From CAYOVG01 sp964407285 (GTDB lineage: Bacteria > Desulfobacterota > Syntrophobacteria > Syntrophobacterales > Syntrophobacteraceae), in contig CAYOVG010000304.1 in the NCBI GenBank assembly GCA_964407285.1, positions 1-8,761 on the forward strand: a DNA stretch of 8,761 nucleotides. Direction: 5' to 3'. Positions 1 through 6,923 of the stretch are shown one piece after another (the first letter of the stretch is position 1; each line of letters begins with the position of its first letter). The position numbers and the translations under genes are program-made. Under the pieces are notes generated by a model. That model was given only the letters and a program-made list of their open reading frames with translations. It was not told the DNA's origin and searched no databases.

Positions 1-906
1 GATTACCGGGCTCACGAAGGCGGGTTCGATCACATCCGGAATCGAGCATCCGAGGAGAAAATCCTTGATCCTTTCCGGCTGATCGGCAAAGATCTCTTCA
101 CCGAGGTAGTCGAAAAGTTCCGTTCGGAAATGGTTGGAAGGAAATCCGTTCTGAAGAAAAACGGTCCTCGACTCTTCAGGCAGTTGCATCATTGTTTCGG
201 AAAGCAGTATAAGCCCTCCGATCCAGCCTTCCATCAGTTGATGGATTCTCGACAAGTGTTCCTTCCTCAGGCGAGTCCCGCGAAGTTCTCTGAAAAAGGC
301 TTCGGTCTCCTCCAGGGTGAAGGCGAGTTGCTCATTGTCCACTATCACGGCTTCACGGCTCATCTTGATGCGCTGTATATCGATCGGAGGCATTGCTCGC
401 GACGCCAGGATCAGGCGGCGGCCGGGGGGCAGCGCATGAAGCAATTCCTGTATGAACTGAAACGAGTGCGCATCGGGAGGCAAACGGTCGAGACCATCCA
501 GGACGATCTGCAGCGGAAGAGGCGCCGCGCGAAATATTGCGCGGGCCCAGCCCCGGAAGAGCGGTATCGCCTCTCTCGGCCCCGTGCTGATGGAAGGGTA
601 ATGCAGGAGGGACGAAAGGTCCAATTCCTTGCAATAATACTGAAGCGACTCGGCGAGCGAATAGAACAGGACCACCGGGTCGGCGTCCTCGGCATCCAGG
701 TTGACCCATGCGTAACGCAGCCCCGACTGCTTCACGCAGGTCGCGGCGAGCGTCGATTTGCCCTGGCCTGCCTGTCCGAGGATGAGAACCAGCTTCCTTT
801 CGCCGTTCCTTTCCAGGTGCTCTTCGAGCCTCGCCCTTCGAAGGACCGCGGGCGGCTGAACGGGAATAATCTTCGAAACACCGGGTTGGCGCGTGACGTC
901 TTCCAT
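1..906 (-). CDS. MalT-like STAND ATPase / LuxR-type transcriptional regulator, N-terminal part (truncated by the window)
   Basis: The frame is open from an ATG at 906 through base 1, giving 302 residues without a stop, so the C-terminus lies outside the window. The N-terminus (SKIIPVQPPAVLRR near residues 11-24) is the usual lead-in of MalT-type regulators. A Walker A motif GQAGQGKST lies at 44-52 and a Walker B-like IVLDGLD at 134-140. The strand ending ILASR is at 166-170, followed by LAFTLEETEAFF (194-205) and LMEGWIGGLILL (224-235), all characteristic of the MalT NTPase and winged-helix region. Known members are cytoplasmic ATP-dependent activators with a ligand-sensing TPR-like domain and usually a C-terminal LuxR helix-turn-helix. 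Those parts are not visible here, so the output domain and inducer are unknown. AGGAG lies 10 nt upstream of the ATG and no earlier in-frame ATG exists. A good promoter candidate lies at 958-985. The gene is divergent from the kinase at 1338. Confidence 0.88.
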   Translation of the reverse strand, partial: MEDVTRQPGVSKIIPVQPPAVLRRARLEEHLERNGERKLVLILGQAGQGKSTLAATCVKQSGLRYAWVNLDAEDADPVVLFYSLAESLQYYCKELDLSSLLHYPSISTGPREAIPLFRGWARAIFRAAPLPLQIVLDGLDRLPPDAHSFQFIQELLHALPPGRRLILASRAMPPIDIQRIKMSREAVIVDNEQLAFTLEETEAFFRELRGTRLRKEHLSRIHQLMEGWIGGLILLSETMMQLPEESRTVFLQNGFPSNHFRTELFDYLGEEIFADQPERIKDFLLGCSIPDVIEPAFVSPVI

Positions 907-957
907 CGGGCCGGTTCTCCTGTTGGGCGGTTGCGCCGTTCTGCCTTGCAGACATTC

Positions 958-985
958 CTTATATTTGAATATCGCGCCATGCCAA
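958..985 (-). promoter_or_regulatory. Candidate sigma-70 promoter for the MalT-like gene
   Basis: On the minus strand TTGGCA (985-980) and TATAAG (963-958) are separated by 16 nt, and each matches the sigma-70 consensus at five of six positions. Transcription would start near 951 and leave a leader of about 45 nt before the AGGAG and ATG at 906. This was found by eye and has no experimental support. Confidence 0.5.
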
Positions 986-1174
986 AGTAGTTGATTTCCC
1001 CAATTCCATATCCGCAAGACCGTATAACCGTGAGATGGACTCAAATAATCCGAAGCATCGACCGCTTGCCGGGAAGCGTTTCAATAAAGGCGCTCCGCCG
1101 GCCGGTCCGTTTTTCCCTGCCGATGCAGTCGGGATTCGGAATATCGGCCGGCCGGGTGGAACGGCTAATAAGAC

Positions 1175-1204
1175 TTGGACTTGACGGGCGATCGGTGCTA
1201 TTAT
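1175..1204 (+). promoter_or_regulatory. Weak promoter candidate upstream of the kinase
   Basis: TATTAT at 1199-1204 matches the -10 consensus at five of six positions. The only -35 at an acceptable distance, TTGGAC at 1175-1180 with an 18-nt spacer, is poor. TTGACG at 1181 is too close to serve. Use of this site would give a leader of roughly 125 nt to the ATG at 1338. Confidence 0.22.
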
Positions 1205-1337
1205 TCATCCAGGTTCAAGCTCGTTGCACGCCTTCCGATCGTGGATTGAGCCTCGAGAGGCGGTTCCATCCCTGTTGGCCGGGAACCGCATGAAAGCCGC
1301 GTCCGTCGTCCGTGTACGTATCTGCGGAGTTCCGGTA

Positions 1338-2972
1338 ATGAAAGACGAAGTAAAAAACGAAGCTGGACTTCCCGTCGAGATAAGGCCTTTGCATTCCGAA
1401 TCCGCGTATAACGCGGAACTCCGTCCGGTGGACGACTGTCCGGAGAAGCCGCCGGAATTCGGGGAAATCGAAGAGTGTTTCCGGACGCCGGCCGCAATCT
1501 GCCCGGTCGGCATTTATCTGACCGACTCCGAAGGCCGCTGCCGGTATGTGAACCGGCGCTGGTGCGAAATGGCGGGACTGCGCCGCGAGGAAGCTCTCGG
1601 CGATGGCTGGACGAGAAGCGTCCACCCCGAGGACCGCGAGAGGATAGTGTCCGCCTGGTACGACATGGCGGGGTCGCAAAGCGGGTGGAGCATGGAATAC
1701 CGCTTCCAGACCCCGGAAGGAAGGGTCACATGGGTGCACGGGCATGCCGCTCCCATACTGGACCGGGATGGGACGCTCGCCGGCTACATCGGGACGAACA
1801 CCGACATTACGGAGCGCAAGCGGGCGGAAGAGGCTCTGCGGGAAGCGAATCGCATACTGGAGCAGCGGGTGGAGGAGCGAACCGCCGAACTGGTGCGGGT
1901 CAACGAACGGCTCACCCGGCAAATCCGGGAACTGGAGAGGGCGGAGGCGGCCCTTCAGGCAAGTGAAGGCAGGTACCGGAGTATTTTCGTGGCCGCGAAG
2001 GACGCGATCATCGTGCTCGACCACGAGGCGGGGAAAGTCCTGGATGCAAATGCCTATGCCTGTGAGTTGTATGGATACGCACGGGAAGAGATGCTTCGGT
2101 TGAGCAATACGGACCTGTCGGCCGAACCGGAGGAGACGGTCCGGGGTCTCGAGAACGAAAGCAACTGGATACCGCTCCGCTACCACAGGAAGAAGGACGG
2201 AACCGTGTTTCCCGTCGAAATTTCGGTGAGCTATCTTACGCAAAAGGGATTGCGGATCTCCACTTCGGTAATCCGCGACATTACCAAGAGAAAAGAGGCC
2301 GAAGAGGCGCTACGGGCTTCCGAGGCGCAACTGCGCTACCTTTCCTCCGGGCTCATGGTGAGCGTGGAGGAGGAGAAAAAAAGGATTGCCGGAGAACTGC
2401 ACGACAGCATCGGCTCCACCCTCAGCGCGGTCAAGTTCGCGCTGGAAAACGCTCTCCAGAGGTCGAAGCACCAGGATACGGAGCTTTCGAAATCGCTGAA
2501 GGAACTGGTCCCTCTCGTCCAGCACTGCAGTGAGGAGACCCGAAGAATCTACATGGACCTTCGCCCCTCCATCCTGGACGACCTGGGGATTGTGGCCACA
2601 ATCGCCTGGTTTTCCAGAAAATTCGAATCCATCTACTCGGATATTCGGATTGATAAGCGAATCGGCGTGCAGGAAGAGGACGTTCCATCCGCCTTGAAGA
2701 TCGTCATCTTTCGAATCCTGCAGGAGGCTCTGAACAACGCCGCCAAACACAGCGGGGCGACTGTGATCGACCTTACGCTGCGCAAACCCGACGACGCCGT
2801 CGAGCTCATCGTGGAGGACAACGGGGCCGGTTTCAGCCTGGACGAACCGGGCGAAGGATTGGGCCTCACCAGCATGCAGGAAAGGGTGGAGTCCTCGGGC
2901 GGCGTCTTCAGCATTCAATCCTCACAGGGAAAGGGGACTCGCATCCGGGCATTATGGAGGAAGGCCGGATAG
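1338..2972 (+). CDS. Two-PAS sensor histidine kinase of the NarX/DegS (HisKA_3) type
   Basis: The 544-residue protein is predicted to autophosphorylate a histidine and pass the phosphate to a response regulator, usually of the LuxR/NarL class. In order it has a PAS/PAC domain (about 45-160, ending GYIGTNTDITERKRAEEALR), a charged coiled coil (about 160-205), a second PAS/PAC (about 210-320, ending VIRDITKRKEAEEALR) and a HisKA_3 dimerisation helix with ELHDSIGSTLSAVK around phospho-acceptor His355. An HATPase_c domain follows, with N box EALNNAAKHS (463-472), VEDNGAGF (492-499) and GEGLGLTSMQER (505-516). There is no membrane segment or signal peptide, so it should be cytosolic. I chose the ATG at 1338 because GGAG lies 8 nt upstream. 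An ATG at 1290 and a TTG at 1224 are in frame but lack such a site. No response regulator is adjacent in the window. The PAS ligand cannot be read from the sequence. Confidence 0.92.
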   Translation: MKDEVKNEAGLPVEIRPLHSESAYNAELRPVDDCPEKPPEFGEIEECFRTPAAICPVGIYLTDSEGRCRYVNRRWCEMAGLRREEALGDGWTRSVHPEDRERIVSAWYDMAGSQSGWSMEYRFQTPEGRVTWVHGHAAPILDRDGTLAGYIGTNTDITERKRAEEALREANRILEQRVEERTAELVRVNERLTRQIRELERAEAALQASEGRYRSIFVAAKDAIIVLDHEAGKVLDANAYACELYGYAREEMLRLSNTDLSAEPEETVRGLENESNWIPLRYHRKKDGTVFPVEISVSYLTQKGLRISTSVIRDITKRKEAEEALRASEAQLRYLSSGLMVSVEEEKKRIAGELHDSIGSTLSAVKFALENALQRSKHQDTELSKSLKELVPLVQHCSEETRRIYMDLRPSILDDLGIVATIAWFSRKFESIYSDIRIDKRIGVQEEDVPSALKIVIFRILQEALNNAAKHSGATVIDLTLRKPDDAVELIVEDNGAGFSLDEPGEGLGLTSMQERVESSGGVFSIQSSQGKGTRIRALWRKAG

Positions 2973-3037
2973 CCAGCCGCGCCGACCTGCAATCGTCGGA
3001 AGAGAGCTTCATAAAACCGGGTGGAAAAACTCGCGTC

Positions 3038-3967
3038 TCATGAGAAGAAATCCATAAAGTACTTGATAGCCACGAAAAGTGTGCAGGCGCAAAGAATCAG
3101 CCTGATTGCAGGCGCCGGGACGTACTTCTGGCACGCCGCCCCCAGGTACATCCCGCAAAATCCTCCGATCCCGAACAATGCGCCGAGGAACCAGTCCGGA
3201 GCGACACGCAGGGGGGTCTGCATGCAGTAGCCGAGCACCTGGTAGAATACGACGCCCGCAACGGAGGTAATAAATGTTCCCATGAGAGCGGCCCCCGCGA
3301 CTGTATAGACGGGCATGCCGAAAAGAGCGACAAAGAACGGAGCAATGATCGCCCCTCCGCCCACACCATAGATTCCCCCGACCACCCCCACCATGAAGCA
3401 CAGAAAAAAGACGTTTGAAGGGGAAAAGGAGTATGTCCTGCCGTCAAAAGTATACTCGACTGCTCTCAACGTGAATTTCGTGCCGGTAATGCGCATCCGG
3501 CCCGACGATGCTGTGCCGCCTGCAGCTTTCGTCGCGGAGTTTCCCGTCTTTGCCTTCAAGACGTCCAAGACAAGCCGGATACCGATATAGAACAGCACCA
3601 CGGCTGCAAAGAGCTTGAAATTCCTCGAGTCCGGCAGATAGGCTACCCTGATCCATGCTCCGAGGAACACTCCGGGAAGAGTGCCGATGATTACAACCCA
3701 GGTCAGAGGCCACACCATCCGCTCTTCTCGTATGAATCGGTAGACACCGCTCGGGATAGCCACAACGTTGAAGAACTGGTTGGTGCCGCTCACGGACGGA
3801 CTCGTATACCCCAGGACACTCATCTGAAAAGGTAAGAGGAGAAAGGCTCCCGAGACGCCGCCCATGGACGTGAAAAAAGAAACGACAAAAGCCACGAGAG
3901 GAGGTACGAAAACCCATGTATCTACTCCGGAGACGGAAAAATGCACGAACATCCAATCCATCATCAT
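3038..3967 (-). CDS. TauE/SafE (TSUP) family membrane permease
   Basis: The protein has 309 residues and about eight hydrophobic segments (near 19-50, 62-78, 86-107, 117-138, 186-217, 222-246, 257-279 and 286-306). It shows the duplicated TSUP pattern: the first half has FTSMGGVSGAFLLLPF (32-47) and the second has GVGGGAIIAPFF (201-212). Family members move sulfite, sulfoacetate, taurine-related sulfonates or other small organic anions across the inner membrane. The substrate cannot be assigned here. A hydrophilic stretch of about 45 residues (139-184) links the halves and should lie outside the membrane. The ATG at 3967 has GAGGG 7 nt upstream, which favours it over the next two in-frame ATGs. 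The gene lies 269 nt downstream of chrA on the same strand and converges with the kinase, whose stop is 65 nt away. Confidence 0.88.
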   Translation of the reverse strand: MMMDWMFVHFSVSGVDTWVFVPPLVAFVVSFFTSMGGVSGAFLLLPFQMSVLGYTSPSVSGTNQFFNVVAIPSGVYRFIREERMVWPLTWVVIIGTLPGVFLGAWIRVAYLPDSRNFKLFAAVVLFYIGIRLVLDVLKAKTGNSATKAAGGTASSGRMRITGTKFTLRAVEYTFDGRTYSFSPSNVFFLCFMVGVVGGIYGVGGGAIIAPFFVALFGMPVYTVAGAALMGTFITSVAGVVFYQVLGYCMQTPLRVAPDWFLGALFGIGGFCGMYLGAACQKYVPAPAIRLILCACTLFVAIKYFMDFFS

Positions 3968-4236
3968 GACAATTCCCTCATTTCGGCACGGCGGGAGACC
4001 AACGGGAGCGCTCGGTGTGCCGAGGAACGCGTCGGGCCTCCTGGAATCACTTTTCTGCTCGGCGTGGCCGGCTCAATACGAAAACAACGATCAGGCTTCA
4101 CTCATACGTTAAACCAACAGAAGAGGAAAAACTTGCGCTCGGGACCAGGAAAAACATCGGAAGGGAATATCAAACGGATCTTCGCAGTCGCCCGGTCCTG
4201 GAAGCTCGACTGCCGCTCCTGCTCTTGAGAGAATGC
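3968..4236. other. Spacer between chrA and the TauE/SafE gene
   Basis: These 269 bases lie between two minus-strand transport genes. I see no terminator with a T-tract after chrA, no tRNA and no convincing promoter. The genes could be cotranscribed with a long spacer, but the sequence does not decide this. Confidence 0.3.
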
Positions 4237-5436
4237 CTAGAATGCAAAAGCCGAAATTACGGTTCCTGCGAGAACCACCCACAAAATATCCAGCTTGAAA
4301 AAGAGAGCGGCAAAAGCCGCGACCGCAAGGGCCGCGTGCGTCCAGTCCCAGTGAACGTTCATCCCGAACCGGATGGTTACCGTAAAGAGCAGGCCCACGA
4401 AGGAACAGAGGATACCGCCGATGGCCCCGGCAAACCACGGTGTCGAGCGGACCCTGTCGAACCAGGGCGCCACGCCTATCAGGATGATAAAGGAAGGCAG
4501 GAAGACCCCCACGGTGGCGATGATCGCCCCGAGAAAGCCTCGCGCCAGGTAGCCCACGAAGGTTGCCGTAATGACAATGGGACCGGGAGTGAACTGCCCC
4601 AACACGATGCCGTTCAGGAATGTCGATGCGTCCATCCACGAGCGGACTTCGACGATTTCATGAAACATGAGGGGCGCCGAGGCAAAACCGCCGCCGAAGG
4701 CGATGAGGTCGATCTTGATCATGAGCAGGGCAAGCTGGAAGAGTTCGTTCCGAAAGAAAAAGAGGAGAGCGAGCCCCCCGGCGGAGACGAGGAGGAAGAG
4801 CAGCAGCGGAATGGTTGTGTGCGCCGTCTTCTCCGGGTGGGAAGCCTTGCGAGCGGCGGGCTCCCCGGCGTGTAGAAGCATCCCGAGCAGGGCCGCCGCA
4901 ACGATGATGAGAACCGGGTTCACCATGAGCCGGAAAAGCCCGGCGGCGGCAAGGGCGATGAACAGGCTCCTCCAGCTCTTGAGGGAACTCCTTCCGAAAG
5001 AGAGGGTCGCATTGGCCACAACGGCCACGATGATCGCCTGAAGGCCGCTGAATATCGAGAGCACGGCGGGAAGCTCGTGGGTCAGTCCATAGGCGTGGGA
5101 GAGCGCCAGCATGAGGACGAATGCCGGGAAGATCATTCCGAAGTAGCTCACCATCGCTCCCGGTACTCCCCGGACTCTCAAGCCGATGTAGGCGGCCATC
5201 TGCATGACCGTCGCTCCGGGAATCGTCTGGCAGAGAGCCACGCCGGCCTGAAAGGTTTCGCCGTCGATCCATTTCCGCTGCTCCACGGCCATCTTGCGGA
5301 TGTAAGGGATCATGGCGGGGCCGCCGAAGGCGGTGGTCCCCATCCTCAGGAAAGAAACCAGCAAACGGCTCAGCGAAGGTTCATGGCGTGCGGGATGAGC
5401 TTGTTCTGCTTCCAGGCATGTCGGCGCTTTATTCAT
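4237..5436 (-). CDS. chrA: ChrA-family chromate transporter, full-length two-domain form
   Basis: The 399-residue integral membrane protein has the internal duplication of long-chain CHR proteins. The first half (about 21-192) has FLRMGTTAFGGPAMIPYI near 29-46 and QTIPGATVMQMAAYIG at 70-85. The second half (about 208-399) has the matching LIAFGGGFASAPLM (244-257) and GQFTPGPIVITATFVGY (280-296). Characterised ChrA proteins export chromate, and homologues without resistance phenotypes are common, so sulfate or another oxyanion remains possible. A polar linker (191-207) joins the halves. Length is normal for the two-domain form and no key motif is missing. The ATG at 5436 is preceded by GGAGAG with 7 nt spacing. 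No chrB-type regulator is next to it. The outward promoter-like pair in the repeat at 5583-5649 points at this gene from about 140 nt away. Confidence 0.92.
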   Translation of the reverse strand: MNKAPTCLEAEQAHPARHEPSLSRLLVSFLRMGTTAFGGPAMIPYIRKMAVEQRKWIDGETFQAGVALCQTIPGATVMQMAAYIGLRVRGVPGAMVSYFGMIFPAFVLMLALSHAYGLTHELPAVLSIFSGLQAIIVAVVANATLSFGRSSLKSWRSLFIALAAAGLFRLMVNPVLIIVAAALLGMLLHAGEPAARKASHPEKTAHTTIPLLLFLLVSAGGLALLFFFRNELFQLALLMIKIDLIAFGGGFASAPLMFHEIVEVRSWMDASTFLNGIVLGQFTPGPIVITATFVGYLARGFLGAIIATVGVFLPSFIILIGVAPWFDRVRSTPWFAGAIGGILCSFVGLLFTVTIRFGMNVHWDWTHAALAVAAFAALFFKLDILWVVLAGTVISAFAF

Positions 5437-5582
5437 TTCCGATCTCTCCGTCGCGGGTAGTGGTATGAGTTCGCGGCAAAATCCGTAAGAAAGAGGATCG
5501 ATCGTTATCGCTTAAACTCCCTGATGTCAATAGCGTGCTTCTTGATCCGGCGCCTGCGGAAGAGCCATGACCGATTTCCACA

Positions 5583-5611
5583 ACATTAGCTTTCACCTTA
5601 CGGGTTGTCAA
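5583..5611 (-). promoter_or_regulatory. Outward promoter-like pair in the left repeat, facing chrA
   Basis: On the minus strand an exact TTGACA (5611-5606) and TAATGT (5588-5583) are 17 nt apart. The -35 is perfect but the -10 is weak, with three of six matches (GCTAAT at 15-nt spacing would match four). Transcription would run toward chrA with a leader of about 140 nt. Confidence 0.33.
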
Positions 5612-5649
5612 AATCAAAATAGTCCCGCCGCCATGAGCATCATCTCATG
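5583..5649 (-). repeat. 67-bp repeat, left copy (inverted relative to 7819-7885)
   Basis: Read inward on the plus strand this copy starts ACATTAGCT and ends in the hairpin CATGAG-CATCAT-CTCATG (5632-5649). It matches the reverse complement of 7819-7885 at 54 of 67 positions with no gap. The longest shared blocks are TTGTCAAAATCAAAAT (inward positions 23-38) and CCGCCGCCATG (43-53). Six consecutive differing bases (17-22) separate the tip from the core. Similarity ends sharply at 5583, where the flanks of the two copies share no more than a dinucleotide. Possible identities are the terminal inverted repeat of a mobile unit or one member of a dispersed repeat family. Confidence 0.75.
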
Positions 5650-5918
5650 AGAAGGACCTTCGGTTCCACATAGACATGGATAAAAAGCAGGCCAGGAAGT
5701 GATCTTGCCAAAATCGTAAATCTCAAGCCGCCTCTTTCAAGGAAGCTTGTTCGGGAGCATGAAGCGCTCTGCAAGTTCCTCCGTCCCTCCTGTCAAATCC
5801 CCCATTTCTCCTTATCTTTATGAGAAACGACAGGGTGCGGTAAAATTCCATCCCGCTCTTCCCATATATCCTAATTTCAAAACCAGGGAACAGAACAGGG
5901 TTTTCCGGAGGTTTGACG

Positions 5919-6329
5919 ATGAATCTTGCTGAATACTTTGAAAATAGTAAGGGACGGGGCATTCTTGCCACTGCAAACGCAGAGGGGCTGGTGGATGCAG
6001 CCGTCTACGGCAGACCACATGTTATAGATGAAGCAACCGTGGCATTCATCATGCGAGATCGCCTGACACATGCTAATGTTCAATCCAACCCTCATGCAAC
6101 CTACCTTTTCATGGAGGAAGGTTCAGGGGGATACAAAGGCGTAAGACTTTATCTGACCAAGATTTCCGAAGAGCAAGATACGGAGCGGCTGTACGCCTTG
6201 CGTCGTCCGGATCACAACGCAATCAAAGAGACGAGAGAAGAAAGAGGCGCTCTGTTCCTGGTTTTCTTCAGAGTGGATAGAGTTCGACCTCTCACGGAGA
6301 CCGCCAGACAGGCTGACAGAGCAGCATGA
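5919..6329 (+). CDS. Pyridoxamine 5'-phosphate oxidase-related FMN-binding split-barrel protein
   Basis: The 136-residue protein has the size and strand pattern of small PNPOx-like split barrels. An N-terminal helix (MNLAEYFENSKGRG) leads into ILATANAEGLVDAAVYGRPH (15-34), the hydrophobic strand TVAFIMRD (40-47), the conserved HANVQSNPHATYLFMEE (51-67) and a C-terminal strand ALFLVFFRVDRVRPL (111-125). Such proteins usually bind FMN or F420 as dimers and act as small reductases or flavin-binding proteins. Sequence alone does not show true pyridoxamine oxidase activity, and the protein is shorter than PdxH. The ATG at 5919 has GGAGG 7 nt upstream; a TTG at 5913 is in frame but too close to that site. 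The gene is distinctly AT-richer than its neighbours: 117 of 240 bases are G or C in 5941-6180. It stands alone, inside the segment bounded by the inverted repeats. Confidence 0.85.
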   Translation: MNLAEYFENSKGRGILATANAEGLVDAAVYGRPHVIDEATVAFIMRDRLTHANVQSNPHATYLFMEEGSGGYKGVRLYLTKISEEQDTERLYALRRPDHNAIKETREERGALFLVFFRVDRVRPLTETARQADRAA

Positions 6330-6923
6330 GCTGGAATTTACGGTTTTTGATTCGGCTACCCGGATGGGAGGCAACCTGGAGCACCTCATAAGGGGACTGG
6401 GAGACCGGTATATCCGTATATCCGGGATCATTTCCGGATTGCTGTCATTCATCGGCCGGACAACATCCGCGGGAGCGAGCTTTTCAGAATCTCGGGCAGC
6501 GATCGGAATTCGTCGTTGATTCCCGGATGCTCGTCCGGCCGAAAAGAATTGAGCAGGCCTGTCGCGGAGGTCCGTTAGCCGTTTGGAAAGTACGGGTAAT
6601 CTCTCCGGAGGCCGGATTGGTGATGAGCCGGATATGGGATGACAGGGGTTCCATAGGAGCCATGCCGAATCTTGAGGTCTTTCTCCCGCAACTGCCCGTT
6701 CAGTCGCGCGGTTATGAGCACTCGAGGGAGAACATCCCGCTCGCCCCGGGATATTTCCAGGGCTTTGCCCGAAATCGTCCGCGGCGAACCGTGATTTGCT
6801 TGCGGACCTTCCGGGCGAATGGCCCCCGATGGGCGGCGACCCGCATGTGCGAAAGCACACAATCCGGATTCGACGGGCCGCATGACTTCCGGTGCGCCGT
6901 ACAGGGGATTGGCGCATGCGATT
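6330..6923. other. 594-bp stretch with no supportable gene, possibly decayed coding DNA
   Basis: Both flanking genes point into this stretch (plus from the left, minus from the right). Frames of 60-140 codons exist on both strands. The longest wholly local one is on the plus strand from 6527 to 6940 (137 codons), and a minus-strand frame runs 6952-6575 (125 codons). None has a good ribosome binding site or a motif I recognise, and several are rich in Cys, Arg and Pro as out-of-frame shadows often are. The first 150 bases also read well for about 50 codons in a plus frame (HELEFTVFDSATRMGGNLEH...) that has no start. The pattern fits a frameshifted remnant but does not prove one. A tandem TATATCCG pair lies at 6409-6424. 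Confidence 0.35.

Larger units (their letters stand above)
907..1337. other. Divergent intergenic region between the regulator and the kinase
   Basis: These 431 bases separate two divergently oriented genes. They hold the minus-strand promoter candidate at 958-985 and a weaker plus-strand -10-like TATTAT at 1199-1204, which has only a poor -35 (TTGGAC at 1175-1180, 18-nt spacer). GGCCGG-type palindromic runs occur near 1098 and 1146, but I see no clear operator or terminator. Short frames here have no ribosome binding site and no recognisable protein pattern. The kinase frame stays open back to a TTG at 1224, so part of this region could be coding if the upstream start were used. Confidence 0.45.
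5437..5918. other. Intergenic region between chrA and the PNPOx-like gene, containing a repeat
   Basis: These 482 bases separate divergent genes. They contain the 67-bp repeat at 5583-5649. A TTGACA at 5530-5525 on the minus strand could be a -35 for chrA, but no good -10 follows it at the right spacing. CCGGAGG at 5905-5911 is the ribosome binding site of the next gene. The stretch 5650-5900 is relatively AT-rich and shows no gene or structured RNA that I recognise. Confidence 0.4.

Noticed and set aside
130..990. A 286-codon plus-strand frame opposite the MalT-like gene
   Set aside because: The minus frame carries Walker A, Walker B and family motifs. The plus frame has none.
1224..1337. 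N-terminal extension of the kinase from TTG 1224 or ATG 1290
   Set aside because: Neither has a clear ribosome binding site, whereas ATG 1338 has GGAG at 8 nt. The extension adds no domain. It cannot be fully excluded.
1215..2243. A 342-codon open frame antisense to the kinase
   Set aside because: The kinase has full PAS, HisKA_3 and HATPase motifs in the plus frame. The antisense frame shows no motif and is a by-product of GC-rich codon use.
2982..2999. CCGAC/GTCGG hairpin between the convergent kinase and permease genes
   Set aside because: It has only a 5-bp stem with an 8-nt loop and no T-tract on either strand, so it is not convincing as a terminator.
3036..3047. TCTCATGAGAAG, also found at 5643-5654
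   Set aside because: A 12-mer shared once in a window of this size is expected by chance. One copy overlaps the permease stop codon.
4015..4875. A 286-codon plus-strand frame opposite chrA
   Set aside because: It is an Arg/Glu/Pro/Gly-rich shadow of a clear two-domain ChrA gene, with no ribosome binding site of note.
6066..6074. GCTAATGT inside the PNPOx-like gene, resembling the repeat tip
   Set aside because: Only eight bases match. It encodes the conserved HANV part of the protein and lacks the rest of the repeat.
6123..6917. A 264-codon minus-strand frame running from the gene-free stretch into the PNPOx-like gene
   Set aside because: Over half of it is antisense to or next to a supported gene. 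The translation is Arg/Ser/Pro-rich without any recognisable domain.
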